Assembly (NCBI RefSeq): GCF_000338275.1
Contig: NZ_ANMR01000015.1
Coordinates: forward strand, 21,735-85,734
Direction: 5' to 3'
Origin: Staphylococcus xylosus NJ
Lineage (GTDB): Bacteria > Bacillota > Bacilli > Staphylococcales > Staphylococcaceae
DNA length: 64,000 bases
The translations under genes were made by a program, and so were the position numbers. The notes beneath the pieces are model-generated. The model saw only the letters and a program-made list of their open reading frames with translations, was not told the origin of the DNA and searched no databases. Below, piece by piece: positions 1-8,624 of this stretch (positions within the stretch are counted from its first letter, which is position 1; every line of letters starts with the position of its first letter).

Positions 1-272
1 TATAAAAAATTACCTAAATCTTGTCTGTTAGGCAATAACAAGGCGATATGGAATAGTCCTGATTCTCTCATAGAAGGACGTCTACCATCTTTGACTTCTT
101 GTAAAGTTAAGCTATGTCCGTTACTTCCTATATTGAAAGTAACGCCTGTATTAGACTCTAACTTTATGGATAAGCCTAAAATTTGTGTATAGAAAGTTGT
201 CATTTTTTCTAAATCAGCAACATTTAAAGTGATATTAGTGACTTGAATTGATTGATTATCGTGAAAAGACAT
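1..272 (-). CDS. VOC family protein (CatE-like dioxygenase/glyoxalase fold), C-terminus cut off
   Basis: The reading frame runs leftward off the window edge, so only about 90 N-terminal residues are visible. It starts at an ATG (272-270) preceded by AAGGAG. The protein begins MSFHDNQSIQVTNITLNVAD and continues with the FYTQILG pattern typical of the first beta-alpha-beta module of vicinal oxygen chelate proteins, resembling Bacillus CatE/YfiE-type catechol 2,3-dioxygenases. The first metal-ligand position, usually a His near residue 10-15, is not obvious here (QVTNITLNV), so catalytic activity is uncertain. It is transcribed away from the LURP-one-like gene at 450. Family membership is fairly safe; the substrate is unknown. 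Confidence 0.75.
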   Translation of the reverse strand, partial: MSFHDNQSIQVTNITLNVADLEKMTTFYTQILGLSIKLESNTGVTFNIGSNGHSLTLQEVKDGRRPSMRESGLFHIALLLPNRQDLGNFL

Positions 273-449
273 TATCAAACTCCTTGTTGTTTACTTGTAT
301 TTTTAAAGATTACAAGCATTACTTTAGTATAAAAAGTATACCTAGTCAATGGAATGAACTTATAATGATAATACTTTTTTAATTAGTATATATGTTGTGA
401 AATGGGGTATAACGTTATGATAGAAAATACATAGATAGGACTGTTAAAC

Positions 450-995
450 ATGACACACTATTATTTCAAAGAAAACTTTTTTAATGCTTCAAAGTCTACA
501 ATAGATATATACGATGATAATGATGAAGTAGCTTTTGAATTACAATTATTTTATACCTCTTTGGGGCAAGAAACGATGGCATTGTTTGGTAACGGTAAAC
601 AAAATTTTGAAATCACAGACGGCCATGATACTTTTCGAATTTTACAAGAAAGAACAATTAGTGGTGCGATTAAAACACCATTTAAAACAGTTTGGCAAGT
701 AGAAAAGAATGGTCAGAAAATCGGAATCTTCCGCTCTAAAATGGGATTTAAGCCTTCTATGCAGTTCGAAGGTGATAAAGGAGATATATTAAAATTCCAA
801 TCAGGATTTTTTTCAAGAAGTGTTAAAGTATCTGATGGCAATAACGAGTTGATGCAAACTAAATCAGAACGGTTCAAATTAGCTTCGAGACATGATTTGT
901 ATATTGAAACTAAAACATATAATCCGGCGATGCTTATTATGATGTTTCAAGTTTTTTATGAATTTCAAGAACAACAAAGAAGAAATTCAAATTAG
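450..995 (+). CDS. LURP-one-related / tubby C-terminal-like protein
   Basis: A 181-residue protein with no signal peptide. It is beta-rich throughout, with the repeated pattern of a fold shared by LURP-one, scramblase and tubby C-terminal proteins (strand motifs such as YYFKENFFN, FRILQERT, IGIFRSKMG) and a hydrophobic C-terminal helix near residues 158-172 (MLIMMFQVFYEF). The C-terminal helix and fold suggest association with membrane lipid, as proposed for scramblase-like proteins, but that is inference. It is monocistronic, followed by a terminator at 1060-1108 before the ABC exporter genes. The ribosome binding site is weak (AGGA). Confidence 0.6.
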   Translation: MTHYYFKENFFNASKSTIDIYDDNDEVAFELQLFYTSLGQETMALFGNGKQNFEITDGHDTFRILQERTISGAIKTPFKTVWQVEKNGQKIGIFRSKMGFKPSMQFEGDKGDILKFQSGFFSRSVKVSDGNNELMQTKSERFKLASRHDLYIETKTYNPAMLIMMFQVFYEFQEQQRRNSN

Positions 996-1059
996 CTTAA
1001 GTGAAATCAAATTTAGTATAAATTATGCACCATCAACTTAAACTAATTAATAGAAGATG

Positions 1060-1108
1060 GAAACCTGAAGTCTATGTAAAAGCGTTAGATTTTAGGTTTC
1101 TATTTTTT
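1060..1108 (+). terminator. Rho-independent terminator
   Basis: GAAACCTGAA pairs with TTTAGGTTTC across an AT-rich loop, followed by TATTTTTT. It closes the 181-residue gene and isolates the exporter genes that follow. Confidence 0.7.
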
Positions 1109-1216
1109 AGGGAATTTCAAATAGTAACAGTGTGTAATATATCCATTCTATTTACATATATCTACATGTGGTAAGATATGAGAACATAGAATAAAAACAT
1201 CATTGGGGGTGACGGG

Positions 1217-2998
1217 ATGAAAGTATTTTGGAAATTGGGATGGTTTTTTAAACAACAGAAACTTAGTTATATCATTGGTTTAGGGACATTATTGCTAATT
1301 GCATTAATTGAAATTGTGCCACCACAAATTATAGGGCGTACAATAGATCAAATGACGACAAATCAATTAACATCTAAATTATTAATGGTTTATTTAGTTA
1401 TATTGGTTGTAGTTGCCATATTAACTTATGTACTTAGATATGTATGGAGGTTATCTATATTTGGAACGAGTCAAAAACTGGGACAAATTTTAAGAACATA
1501 TCTTTACAAAAAGTATACAGATATGAGTGCTATATTCTTTCAAAATAGACGTACAGGAGATTTAATGGCTCATGCTACAAATGATATCCGTGCCGTACAA
1601 AATGCAGCAGGTGCTGGAATCCTTATGATCGCGGATTCATTGATTACAGGGGGCACTGTAATTATAACGATGGCTACAACAGTAAGTTGGAAACTCACAT
1701 TGATTGCCATGATACCACTACCATTTATGGTGTTATTAACTAGTTTTTATGGAGCTCTTTTAAGTAAAGGGTTTAAAAAAGCTCAAGCTGCATTTAGTAA
1801 ATTGAATGATAAAACACAAGAAAGTGTTGCAGGGATTAAAGTTACTAAAACTTTTGGATACGAATCCAGTGATCAAGCCGACTTTAAAGATTTAAGTGAT
1901 GATGTGGTTGATAAAAACCTAAAAGTATCTAAAATAGACGCATTATTTGATCCGACAATTACATTAGTTATTGGTATGAGTTACTTTTTATCTATTGCTT
2001 TTGGAGCACAAATGGTCTTTCATAATGAGATAACCTTAGGACAACTCATCACTTTTACGACGTATCTAGGGATGTTAGTATGGCCGTTATTGGCATTGGG
2101 GTTATTTTTTAACATTGTACAAAGAGCAAAAGCTTCTTATGAACGTATAGAGGAAATAGGAAACTTACCTAATGGTATCGATACTCATCATAAAACTGAT
2201 AAAAGTCCTCAAGGTGATATTCACTTTAATATTGAACATTTTAATTTCCCAGGTAATGATAATCAAGGGGTGTATGATATTCACTTTACAATCAAACAAG
2301 GTACCACTGTAGGTATTGTTGGCCGTACAGGCTCAGGTAAGAGTACATTGATAAGGCTATTGTTAAGAGAGTTTGATACTAAACATGTTCAAGGTATAAC
2401 ATATGGTGCTTATCCGTTACGTGACTATAAAATTGGATTATTAAGAGGGCAATTTGGTTATGTACCACAAGAACATTTTTTGTTTTCTACTACGATTCGA
2501 AATAACATCGCGTTTAGTAATGAGGCTATAGAAGATGATCAAATATATGAAGTAAGTCGATTAAGCCATATCCATGATGATATTATGAATTTTACTAATG
2601 GCTACCAAACAGTTGTAGGTGAACGGGGTGTATCATTATCAGGTGGGCAGAAGCAACGAGTTTCTATAGCGAGAGCTTTATTATTGAATCCTGAGGTATT
2701 GATTTTAGATGATTCATTATCTGCTGTAGATGCACAAACTGAAGAGGTAATATTAGGGAACTTAGAACATTTGAGAAAGAATAAAACTAATATTATAACA
2801 GCGCATCGTATGAGTGCCGTGAAACATGCTGACCTTATTATTGTTATGGATGAAGGGAAAATAGTTGAACGTGGTCATCATGAATCATTAATGCAACAAC
2901 GAGGATGGTATTATGAAACTTATCAATCACAAGCGTTACAAGCCAAGTTGTCACGTAACTTAGACAATCTTACGAAAGGGGATGGTGAAAATGACTGA
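1217..2998 (+). CDS. ABC exporter half-transporter, degenerate-site subunit (BmrC/YheI-like)
   Basis: A 593-residue type IV ABC exporter half: six membrane helices in residues 15-300, then an ATPase domain with Walker A GRTGSGKST (about 369), signature LSGGQ (about 473) and Walker B LILDDSLSA (about 500). The residue after the Walker B aspartate is Asp instead of the catalytic Glu, as in Bacillus BmrC (YheI), whose start (KLGWFFK) is also shared. The partner gene follows with an 8-nt overlap, so the two probably form a heterodimeric multidrug exporter in the cytoplasmic membrane. The ATG is preceded by GGGGGTGA. Substrate specificity cannot be read from sequence. Confidence 0.9.
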   Translation: MKVFWKLGWFFKQQKLSYIIGLGTLLLIALIEIVPPQIIGRTIDQMTTNQLTSKLLMVYLVILVVVAILTYVLRYVWRLSIFGTSQKLGQILRTYLYKKYTDMSAIFFQNRRTGDLMAHATNDIRAVQNAAGAGILMIADSLITGGTVIITMATTVSWKLTLIAMIPLPFMVLLTSFYGALLSKGFKKAQAAFSKLNDKTQESVAGIKVTKTFGYESSDQADFKDLSDDVVDKNLKVSKIDALFDPTITLVIGMSYFLSIAFGAQMVFHNEITLGQLITFTTYLGMLVWPLLALGLFFNIVQRAKASYERIEEIGNLPNGIDTHHKTDKSPQGDIHFNIEHFNFPGNDNQGVYDIHFTIKQGTTVGIVGRTGSGKSTLIRLLLREFDTKHVQGITYGAYPLRDYKIGLLRGQFGYVPQEHFLFSTTIRNNIAFSNEAIEDDQIYEVSRLSHIHDDIMNFTNGYQTVVGERGVSLSGGQKQRVSIARALLLNPEVLILDDSLSAVDAQTEEVILGNLEHLRKNKTNIITAHRMSAVKHADLIIVMDEGKIVERGHHESLMQQRGWYYETYQSQALQAKLSRNLDNLTKGDGEND

Positions 2999-4760
2999 AT
3001 ACGAACACGCTAACTTAACCGCTAAAGACCAAGGAAGTGTGCTGATAAGGTTATTTAAATACACATTACCCTATAAGTGGATTATTATTTTAGCATTCTT
3101 AACATTGATTATATCAACTGTTGCCAGCATGATGACGCCCTATATGGTGAAAATATTTATTGATGATTATTTAACGCCACAAGACTTTCCGAGAAGTGCT
3201 ATGATTTGGCTCATTGCGATTTTCTTAAGTGTGCAAATAATTGGTGCTTTAACACTTTATTTTAGCCAATATCTCTTTCAATATTTAGCGTTTAAAGTGA
3301 TTCAACAATTGAGGATTGATGCTTTTAATAAACTAGGGAAATTAGGAATGAAGTATTTTGATGAAGTACCGAGTGGTAGTATTGTCTCACGACTAACAAA
3401 TGATACCGAAACAATTGTGGACATGATCGTGGGAGTGTTCTCAACTTTTATTATGGCCTTATTTCTGATGATATCTAGTTATATCATGATGTTTGTATTA
3501 GACGTCAAATTAGCTTTAATAGCGCTTGTCTTTTTGCCTATTATTTTTGTTATCTTGTCTACTTATCGTAAGTATTCAGCGTATTTATTTTCAAAATCAA
3601 GACAGCGTTTATCTGATTTGAATTCAAAATTAGCAGAGTCAATTGAAGGCATGAAAATTATACAAGCTTTTAATCAAGAAAGACGATTAAACAAAGAGTT
3701 CAATCAGATTAATGATGAACATTATCATTATATGTTGAAAACAGTGAAACTAGATAGTTTACTGTTAAGACCGGCTATTAGTTCTATCTCAATCTTTGCT
3801 ATTGTAATGATTCTTGCTTATTTCGGTATAATTAGTTTTACCACTGGCGTGACAGCAGGTGTAGTTTTTGCATTTATTCAATACATGGAACGCTTTTTTG
3901 AACCGATTAATCAAGTTAGCCAAAACTTAAATATTTTACAGCAAGCGCTTGTATCGGCGAGTAGAGTTTTTGCGCTAATCGATGACGATACTTATGAGCC
4001 ACAGCAAAATGAAATTGAATCAAATCACATAAATTCTGGGAAAATAGAGTTTGAAAATATTAGTTTTAGTTATGATGGCAATACTGATGTACTAAAAAAT
4101 ATTAATTTTACTGCTAATCCTGGAGAAATGATAGCACTTGTTGGTCACACAGGATCTGGTAAAAGTTCAATCATCAATTTATTTATGAGGTTTTATGAAT
4201 ATCAACGAGGAGATATTAAGATAGATGGACATTCCCTCAAGACAATACCTAAATCAGAATTAAAAGAAAAAATTGGTTTAGTATTACAGGATGCATTTAT
4301 CTTTTATGGAACTATAGCGTCTAATATAAAATTATATCACCCTACAATGACGTATGAACAAGTGAAGGCAGCGGCAAAATTTGTTCATGCTAATCGTTTT
4401 ATTGAGCAATTACCTGAACAATATCAGCACAAAGTAATTGAAAAGGGTAGTGCTTTTTCAAGTGGTCAAAGGCAGTTAATTGCATTTGCTAGAACAATTG
4501 CTACAGACCCTAAAATTTTAATTTTAGATGAAGCAACTGCCAATATTGATTCTGAGACTGAAGAACAGATACAACAATCATTAAATGAAATGCGTAAAGG
4601 TCGGACAACATTAGCGATAGCTCATCGATTATCTACAATTCAAGATGCGGACCAGATTTTTGTTTTGAATCGAGGTGAGATAGTCGAATGTGGTACTCAT
4701 GAACAATTAATTACACAAAAAGGCATATATCATAATATGTATTTACTTCAAAATGGTTAA
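2991..4760 (+). CDS. ABC exporter half-transporter, catalytic subunit (BmrD/YheH-like)
   Basis: A 589-residue ABC half-exporter with six membrane helices, then Walker A GHTGSGKSS, a modified signature FSSGQ and Walker B LILDEATANID, which keeps the catalytic Glu. Together with the upstream subunit (LSGGQ but Asp in Walker B) this gives the one-consensus/one-degenerate site arrangement of heterodimeric exporters such as BmrCD. I place the start at ATG 2991 because AAAGGGG lies nine bases upstream; an in-frame ATG at 2982 sits on top of that site. The gene overlaps its partner by 8 nt, implying translational coupling. Confidence 0.9.
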   Translation: MTEYEHANLTAKDQGSVLIRLFKYTLPYKWIIILAFLTLIISTVASMMTPYMVKIFIDDYLTPQDFPRSAMIWLIAIFLSVQIIGALTLYFSQYLFQYLAFKVIQQLRIDAFNKLGKLGMKYFDEVPSGSIVSRLTNDTETIVDMIVGVFSTFIMALFLMISSYIMMFVLDVKLALIALVFLPIIFVILSTYRKYSAYLFSKSRQRLSDLNSKLAESIEGMKIIQAFNQERRLNKEFNQINDEHYHYMLKTVKLDSLLLRPAISSISIFAIVMILAYFGIISFTTGVTAGVVFAFIQYMERFFEPINQVSQNLNILQQALVSASRVFALIDDDTYEPQQNEIESNHINSGKIEFENISFSYDGNTDVLKNINFTANPGEMIALVGHTGSGKSSIINLFMRFYEYQRGDIKIDGHSLKTIPKSELKEKIGLVLQDAFIFYGTIASNIKLYHPTMTYEQVKAAAKFVHANRFIEQLPEQYQHKVIEKGSAFSSGQRQLIAFARTIATDPKILILDEATANIDSETEEQIQQSLNEMRKGRTTLAIAHRLSTIQDADQIFVLNRGEIVECGTHEQLITQKGIYHNMYLLQNG

Positions 4761-4820
4761 CTCTTTGTTCTAAAGATAGTAGTGTGTTTATAATAGATTT
4801 AATTTATATTTAACATAATG

Positions 4821-4867
4821 AAAAAGGTGAAACTAAGCCATTTATTTCTACTTAGTTTCACCTTTCA
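4821..4867. terminator. Bidirectional terminator between convergent genes
   Basis: A perfect 15-bp stem, AAAGGTGAAACTAAG (4823-4837) with its complement at 4851-4865, lies between the exporter operon and the convergent GNAT gene. The T-run is best for the minus-strand transcript. Confidence 0.85.
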
Positions 4868-4934
4868 TTTGTATACAAATGAAATAAATACATGTCGAAC
4901 CAAATATTAATCTGTTTGATTGAAATTTTTAACT

Positions 4935-5213
4935 TTACCCAGCGTAGACATCTTGGTATTCATCATTTTTTTCAATCACGTTTTTAGCAAATGGGCAAGT
5001 AGCAACAACTTTTAAGTTATTTTCGCGAGCATAATCAACTACGGATTTTACTAATTGTGAACCGATACCTTGGCCACCTAGTTCTTTAGGGACGCCAGTG
5101 TGGTCAATATTGATTTGATTATCTCCTTGAGGTTGGAAAGTGATTTGTGCTTGTGGATTATTTTCGTCGTCACCGATATAAAACTTGTTTGAACCTTGTT
5201 TAATTTCAGCCAT
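4935..5213 (-). CDS. Small GNAT-fold N-acetyltransferase (SACOL2532-like)
   Basis: A 92-residue single-domain protein matching the small Acetyltransf_CG/YjdJ class of GNAT proteins. The acetyl-CoA loop is GGQGIGSQLV (about residues 46-55), followed by DYARENNLKVVATCPFA, whose Cys is conserved in this class. It lacks the N-terminal strands of full-length GNATs, which is normal for the family. A structurally studied homologue exists in S. aureus (SACOL2532), also beside the zinc lipoprotein gene. The physiological acceptor is unknown. The RBS is AGGAGAG, just upstream of the ATG. Confidence 0.85.
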   Translation of the reverse strand: MAEIKQGSNKFYIGDDENNPQAQITFQPQGDNQINIDHTGVPKELGGQGIGSQLVKSVVDYARENNLKVVATCPFAKNVIEKNDEYQDVYAG

Positions 5214-5323
5214 ACTATCTCTCCTATTTATAAGTCATATATATTAAATATCACATTTGAATGAATGTTAAACAAAACGAGTCTTGAATAAAGAAAGAAT
5301 ATTAGTAGATTAAGTAAAAACCA

Positions 5324-5374
5324 TTGAAATATCATGAAAATAAGTTTATAGTTTTAACGGAATAATTTCGATTT
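5324..5374 (+). promoter_or_regulatory. Sigma-A promoter with Zur-like operator for adcA
   Basis: TTGAAA (5324-5329), a 17-bp spacer and TATAGT (5347-5352) form a good sigma-A promoter. Directly downstream, 5354-5374 reads TTAACGGAATAATTTCGATT, an imperfect palindrome close to the Firmicute Zur box (AATCGTAATAATTACGATT). A repressor bound there would cover the transcription start. Zinc control is inferred from this match and from the gene downstream. Confidence 0.6.
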
Positions 5375-5387
5375 GGAGGGGCGTTTT

Positions 5388-6368
5388 TTGAGAAAAAGTA
5401 TAATACTCATTATGGCATGTGTAGTTGTTGTAATGTTGAGTGCATGTGACAATATCAATAAAGGCGAAAACAAAGACGTCAGTTCAAAAAATAAACTTAA
5501 AATTTATACTACAGCATTTGCGTTTCAAAGTTTTACTGAACAAATAGGCGGTAAATATGTAGATGTAGAATCTATCTATCCGCCAGGAGCCGATATGCAT
5601 ACCTTTGAACCAACACAAAAGGAAATGGTCAATATTGCAAAAGGCGATTTATTTATTTATTCTAACCAAGAAATGGATCCAGTTGCTAAAAAAATTGCAG
5701 GTTCTATAAATAATAAAGATTTAAAATTAGCATTAGCAGCTGGTTTTACACATGACGATTTAGTTGTAAGTCATGAACATGAGCACGAGCATGAAGGGCA
5801 TGCACATGATCACGAAGAGGTAGGTCATGACCATGAAGAAGGCAGTGAAGACCCTCATGTTTGGCTAGACCCAGTACTTAATAAAAAAATGGTGAAATCA
5901 ATCAAGGATGATTTAATAAAAAAAGATCCTCAACATAAAGTTTATTACGAGAACAATTATAACCAAGTCGTTAACGATTTAGATAATATCAACCAAAGAT
6001 TAAATGAAATTACAGAGCATCCAAAGCGTGACACTGTAGTGATTTCTCATGATTCTATTGGTTATTTAGCCAATCGTTATGGGTTTAAACAAGAAGGTGT
6101 CAGTGGTATGAATAATGAAGAACCAAGTCAAAGAGACTTGATGAATATTGTTAACAATATCAAACAAACTAAACAACCTTATGTACTTTATGAACAAAAT
6201 ATTTCATCTAAAGTTACTGATGTAATACAGAAAGAGTCTAATTCAACGCCATTAAGTTTTCATAATATGGCAACACTTTCTAAAGAAGAAAGTAAAGAGA
6301 GCAATATTACTTATCAATCCTTAATGAAACGAAATATAAAGTCGCTAGATAAAGCATTAAATGAATAA
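5388..6368 (+). CDS. adcA: Zinc ABC transporter substrate-binding lipoprotein, AdcA/ZnuA type
   Basis: A cluster A-I metal-binding lipoprotein of about 326 residues. The start is TTG 5388, seven bases after GGAGGG; the longer frame from 5373 would absorb that ribosome binding site. A lipoprotein signal peptide ends in the lipobox LSAC (Cys20). The His/Asp/Glu-rich loop HEHEHEHEGHAHDHEE is typical of zinc-specific members, and DPHVWLDP and HDSIGYLANRYGF hold further metal ligands. The S. aureus AdcA known to me carries an extra C-terminal ZinT domain; here the frame stops at 331 codons with none. No permease or ATPase gene is adjacent, so the rest of the importer must be elsewhere. Confidence 0.88.
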   Translation: MRKSIILIMACVVVVMLSACDNINKGENKDVSSKNKLKIYTTAFAFQSFTEQIGGKYVDVESIYPPGADMHTFEPTQKEMVNIAKGDLFIYSNQEMDPVAKKIAGSINNKDLKLALAAGFTHDDLVVSHEHEHEHEGHAHDHEEVGHDHEEGSEDPHVWLDPVLNKKMVKSIKDDLIKKDPQHKVYYENNYNQVVNDLDNINQRLNEITEHPKRDTVVISHDSIGYLANRYGFKQEGVSGMNNEEPSQRDLMNIVNNIKQTKQPYVLYEQNISSKVTDVIQKESNSTPLSFHNMATLSKEESKESNITYQSLMKRNIKSLDKALNE

Positions 6369-6375
6369 GATTAAC

Positions 6376-6410
6376 AAAACCCTGAGACAAATAACGTCTC
6401 AGGGTTTTTA
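6376..6410. terminator. Terminator between adcA and aldehyde dehydrogenase
   Basis: AAAACCCTGAGAC (6376-6388) pairs perfectly with 6396-6408 across a 7-nt loop, with a T-run in the plus orientation. The genes are convergent, so it may serve both. Confidence 0.9.
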
Positions 6411-6462
6411 ACTACTATTTGACTAAAAAGATAATTATTTTAAAATTTTCTATGTCATGTTT

Positions 6463-7887
6463 TTAGTCATATCTTATATAGGATACAGTAGTGTTGTAAT
6501 ATTCTTCTAAACCGTGTACACCATCGGCACCACCAATACCAGATTCTCTCCAACCTGCATGGAATCCATTCACTACTTCTTCGGCTTCACAGTTTGCATA
6601 GACTTCACCAAATTTAAGTTTTTCAGTAGCTAACATAATTTCTTTTAAATTTTCAGAGAAGATAAAGGATGATAAACCAGCATTTGTATCATTGGCTTGT
6701 GTAATTGCAATATCAAAATCTTGATAAGTTACAATAGGTAGAACAGGACCGAAAATTTCATTTTTAAAGGCTTCATCTTCAACGTTTACGTTATCTAAAA
6801 TAGTAGGTTCATAGAAGAAACCAGAACGTTCTATCTTATGTCCTCCTGTAATTAAAGTAGCGCCATTTTTTATGGCATTTTGAACTTTTCCATCAATACT
6901 ATCAAGTTGTTGTTGGTTAATAATCGCACCGTAATCAGTTTGTTCATCAAATGGATCGCCTACTGTTAATTGTTCCATTTTAGTTTTTAATTTATTTACA
7001 AAATCCTCGTGAACATCTTCGTGTACAAAAATACGTTCAGGGCATGTGCATACTTGTCCAGCGTTATTGATTCTGGCAGTAACGATGTAATCAACAGCTT
7101 TGTCTAAATTGGCATTAGGAGTTACTAGCACTGGAGCATTACCCCCAAGTTCTAAATTTACTTTTTTAACTGTATTGGCGCTTTCAGCATACACTGATTT
7201 ACCAGCTCTCATGCTACCTGTAAGTGAAATAAGTTGGATATCAGGGTGTTGTGCTAATTGAGTACCAACCGTTTCTCCCGTACCAGGAAGTATTTGGACA
7301 AGCCCTGCTGGTATTGTTGAATCACGAATAAGTTCTGCAATTTTCAGTGTTATTAATGATGTTGCTTCACTCGGTTTAATTACTACAGAACAACCTGTAA
7401 TTATTGCGGGGATGACCTTTCTCATTAATACCATAATGGGTGCGTTCCATGGAACGATTCCTGCAGTAACACCAATCGGCTTTTTAGTTAGTAAAATGGT
7501 CTCGTTTTCTCTAGTGTTTTGTAACACTTCACCTTTATTGTTCATACTTAAACTTGTCATATAATTAATAAAGTGGATTGCTTTATCTATTTCACCTTTT
7601 GCAGATGCTAGTGTTTTACCTTGTTCTTTAACATATAATGTTGCAAGTTCATCTTTATTTTTTTCGAGTAGGGGTATTAATAACTTAACGTGATCTGAGC
7701 GAGTAGGTTCTGGTGTTTGCTCCCATTCTAGTTGAGCTTGTTTTGATTTAGCAATTGCATCATTAACCTCGTACTCAGTTGCAAATGTTATCGTATCTAT
7801 TTTTTCTCCAGTTGCAGGATTGATAACGTCCATAGTGTCTGTTGATTTACTTTCGATAAATTCATTGTTTATAAATAATTGGTTCAA
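6463..7887 (-). CDS. aldA: NAD-dependent aldehyde dehydrogenase, AldA (lactaldehyde/glycolaldehyde) type
   Basis: A 474-residue aldehyde dehydrogenase. The NAD-binding segment GVTAGIVPWNAP, the general base in LELGGNAP and the nucleophile Cys in NNAGQVCTCPER are all present. The C-terminal GFHAGWRESGIGGADGVHGL is characteristic of E. coli AldA rather than betaine or generic aldehyde dehydrogenases, so lactaldehyde or glycolaldehyde oxidation is the best guess. I start at TTG 7887, seven bases after GGAGGTG; the longer frame to 7950 adds an atypical arginine-rich extension and would contain that site. It stands alone, divergent from mhqR, with which it shares a roughly 240-bp upstream region. 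Confidence 0.85.
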   Translation of the reverse strand: MNQLFINNEFIESKSTDTMDVINPATGEKIDTITFATEYEVNDAIAKSKQAQLEWEQTPEPTRSDHVKLLIPLLEKNKDELATLYVKEQGKTLASAKGEIDKAIHFINYMTSLSMNNKGEVLQNTRENETILLTKKPIGVTAGIVPWNAPIMVLMRKVIPAIITGCSVVIKPSEATSLITLKIAELIRDSTIPAGLVQILPGTGETVGTQLAQHPDIQLISLTGSMRAGKSVYAESANTVKKVNLELGGNAPVLVTPNANLDKAVDYIVTARINNAGQVCTCPERIFVHEDVHEDFVNKLKTKMEQLTVGDPFDEQTDYGAIINQQQLDSIDGKVQNAIKNGATLITGGHKIERSGFFYEPTILDNVNVEDEAFKNEIFGPVLPIVTYQDFDIAITQANDTNAGLSSFIFSENLKEIMLATEKLKFGEVYANCEAEEVVNGFHAGWRESGIGGADGVHGLEEYYNTTVSYIRYD

Positions 7888-8051
7888 TGTTTGACACCTC
7901 CACACTCTTTGCATACCACTGATAATACTTCTGAAAACAACATACTTCATTTTTCTAATAATAAGTTGTTGTAGTTAACCATAAAATTAGAACCAGAACA
8001 GCTTACTAGAAGTTGTTCAGAATGCATTAGTATAATTTTTATACTTAATTG

Positions 8052-8099
8052 TTGACTAGTTAAAGAAGAAGAGTTATAATTTATCTCGAATTCGAAATA
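8052..8099 (+). promoter_or_regulatory. mhqR promoter with MhqR-type operator
   Basis: TTGACT (8052-8057), a 17-bp spacer and TATAAT (8075-8080) form a near-ideal promoter. Immediately downstream, TATCTCGAATTCGAAATA (8082-8099) is a 9+9 palindrome that matches the MhqR operator known from Bacillus and S. aureus (TATCTCGAATTCGAGATA) with one change. This predicts autorepression relieved by quinones. Confidence 0.82.
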
Positions 8100-8123
8100 A
8101 AATTTAGGGAGCTGGTGAATCCT

Positions 8124-8555
8124 ATGGATCGTACGAAAGAATCTTTAAATTCGTTTGTTGGTTTAAATAGAACGTTAGATCATTTAATGAAGATTGTTAG
8201 AAAGGATGTCCAAAGGCATGGCTTAAACGTAACTGAATTTGCAGTTATGGAATTACTTTATAACAAAGGCGACCAACCGATACAGCGTATTGGTAATAGA
8301 GTACTTATTGCGAGCAGTAGTATTACCTATGTTGTGGATAAACTTGAAGAAAAGGGATGCGTCAGTAGACAACGGGATGAACAGGATAAACGTGTGACGA
8401 ACGCGTCGTTAACTGAAAAAGGCTATGCAATGATGGATGAAATTTTTCCTGATCATGCTTCAACATTAGAATCAACATTTTCAGTTTTAACTAATGACGA
8501 AATAACTGTATTGCAACATGCTTTAAAAAAACTAAGTGCTCAACCTATAGAATAG
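8124..8555 (+). CDS. mhqR: MarR-family quinone-responsive repressor MhqR
   Basis: A 143-residue MarR protein with the winged helix core around residues 35-95 ([32 protein letters not shown], wing RDEQDKRV) flanked by dimerisation helices. The identification as MhqR rests on its position ahead of the dioxygenase/hydrolase genes and on two MhqR-type palindromes in its own and the next promoter. MhqR represses detoxification genes and is inactivated by quinone-like electrophiles. I prefer ATG 8124 (GGTGA five bases upstream) over GTG 8115, which sits too close to GGGAG. Confidence 0.85.
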   Translation: MDRTKESLNSFVGLNRTLDHLMKIVRKDVQRHGLNVTEFAVMELLYNKGDQPIQRIGNRVLIASSSITYVVDKLEEKGCVSRQRDEQDKRVTNASLTEKGYAMMDEIFPDHASTLESTFSVLTNDEITVLQHALKKLSAQPIE

Positions 8556-8583
8556 TAGTAGCACTTAAAATTTTAAATTAAAT

Positions 8584-8601
8584 TACTTCGAAATCGAGAT
8601 A
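8584..8601 (+). promoter_or_regulatory. Second MhqR-type operator, upstream of mhqE
   Basis: TACTTCGAAATCGAGATA is an 18-bp imperfect palindrome matching the right half of the MhqR operator perfectly and the left half partly. It lies between mhqR and mhqE, 24 bp before the mhqE start, so mhqE-mhqO-mhqD can be repressed independently of mhqR. Confidence 0.75.
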
Positions 8602-8624
8602 AAATTATAAAGAGGAGTTTTATT

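Noticed and set aside
360..374. PerR-like sequence TTATAATGATAATAC near the start of the 181-residue gene
   Set aside because: Two mismatches and no symmetry beyond the AT-rich background.
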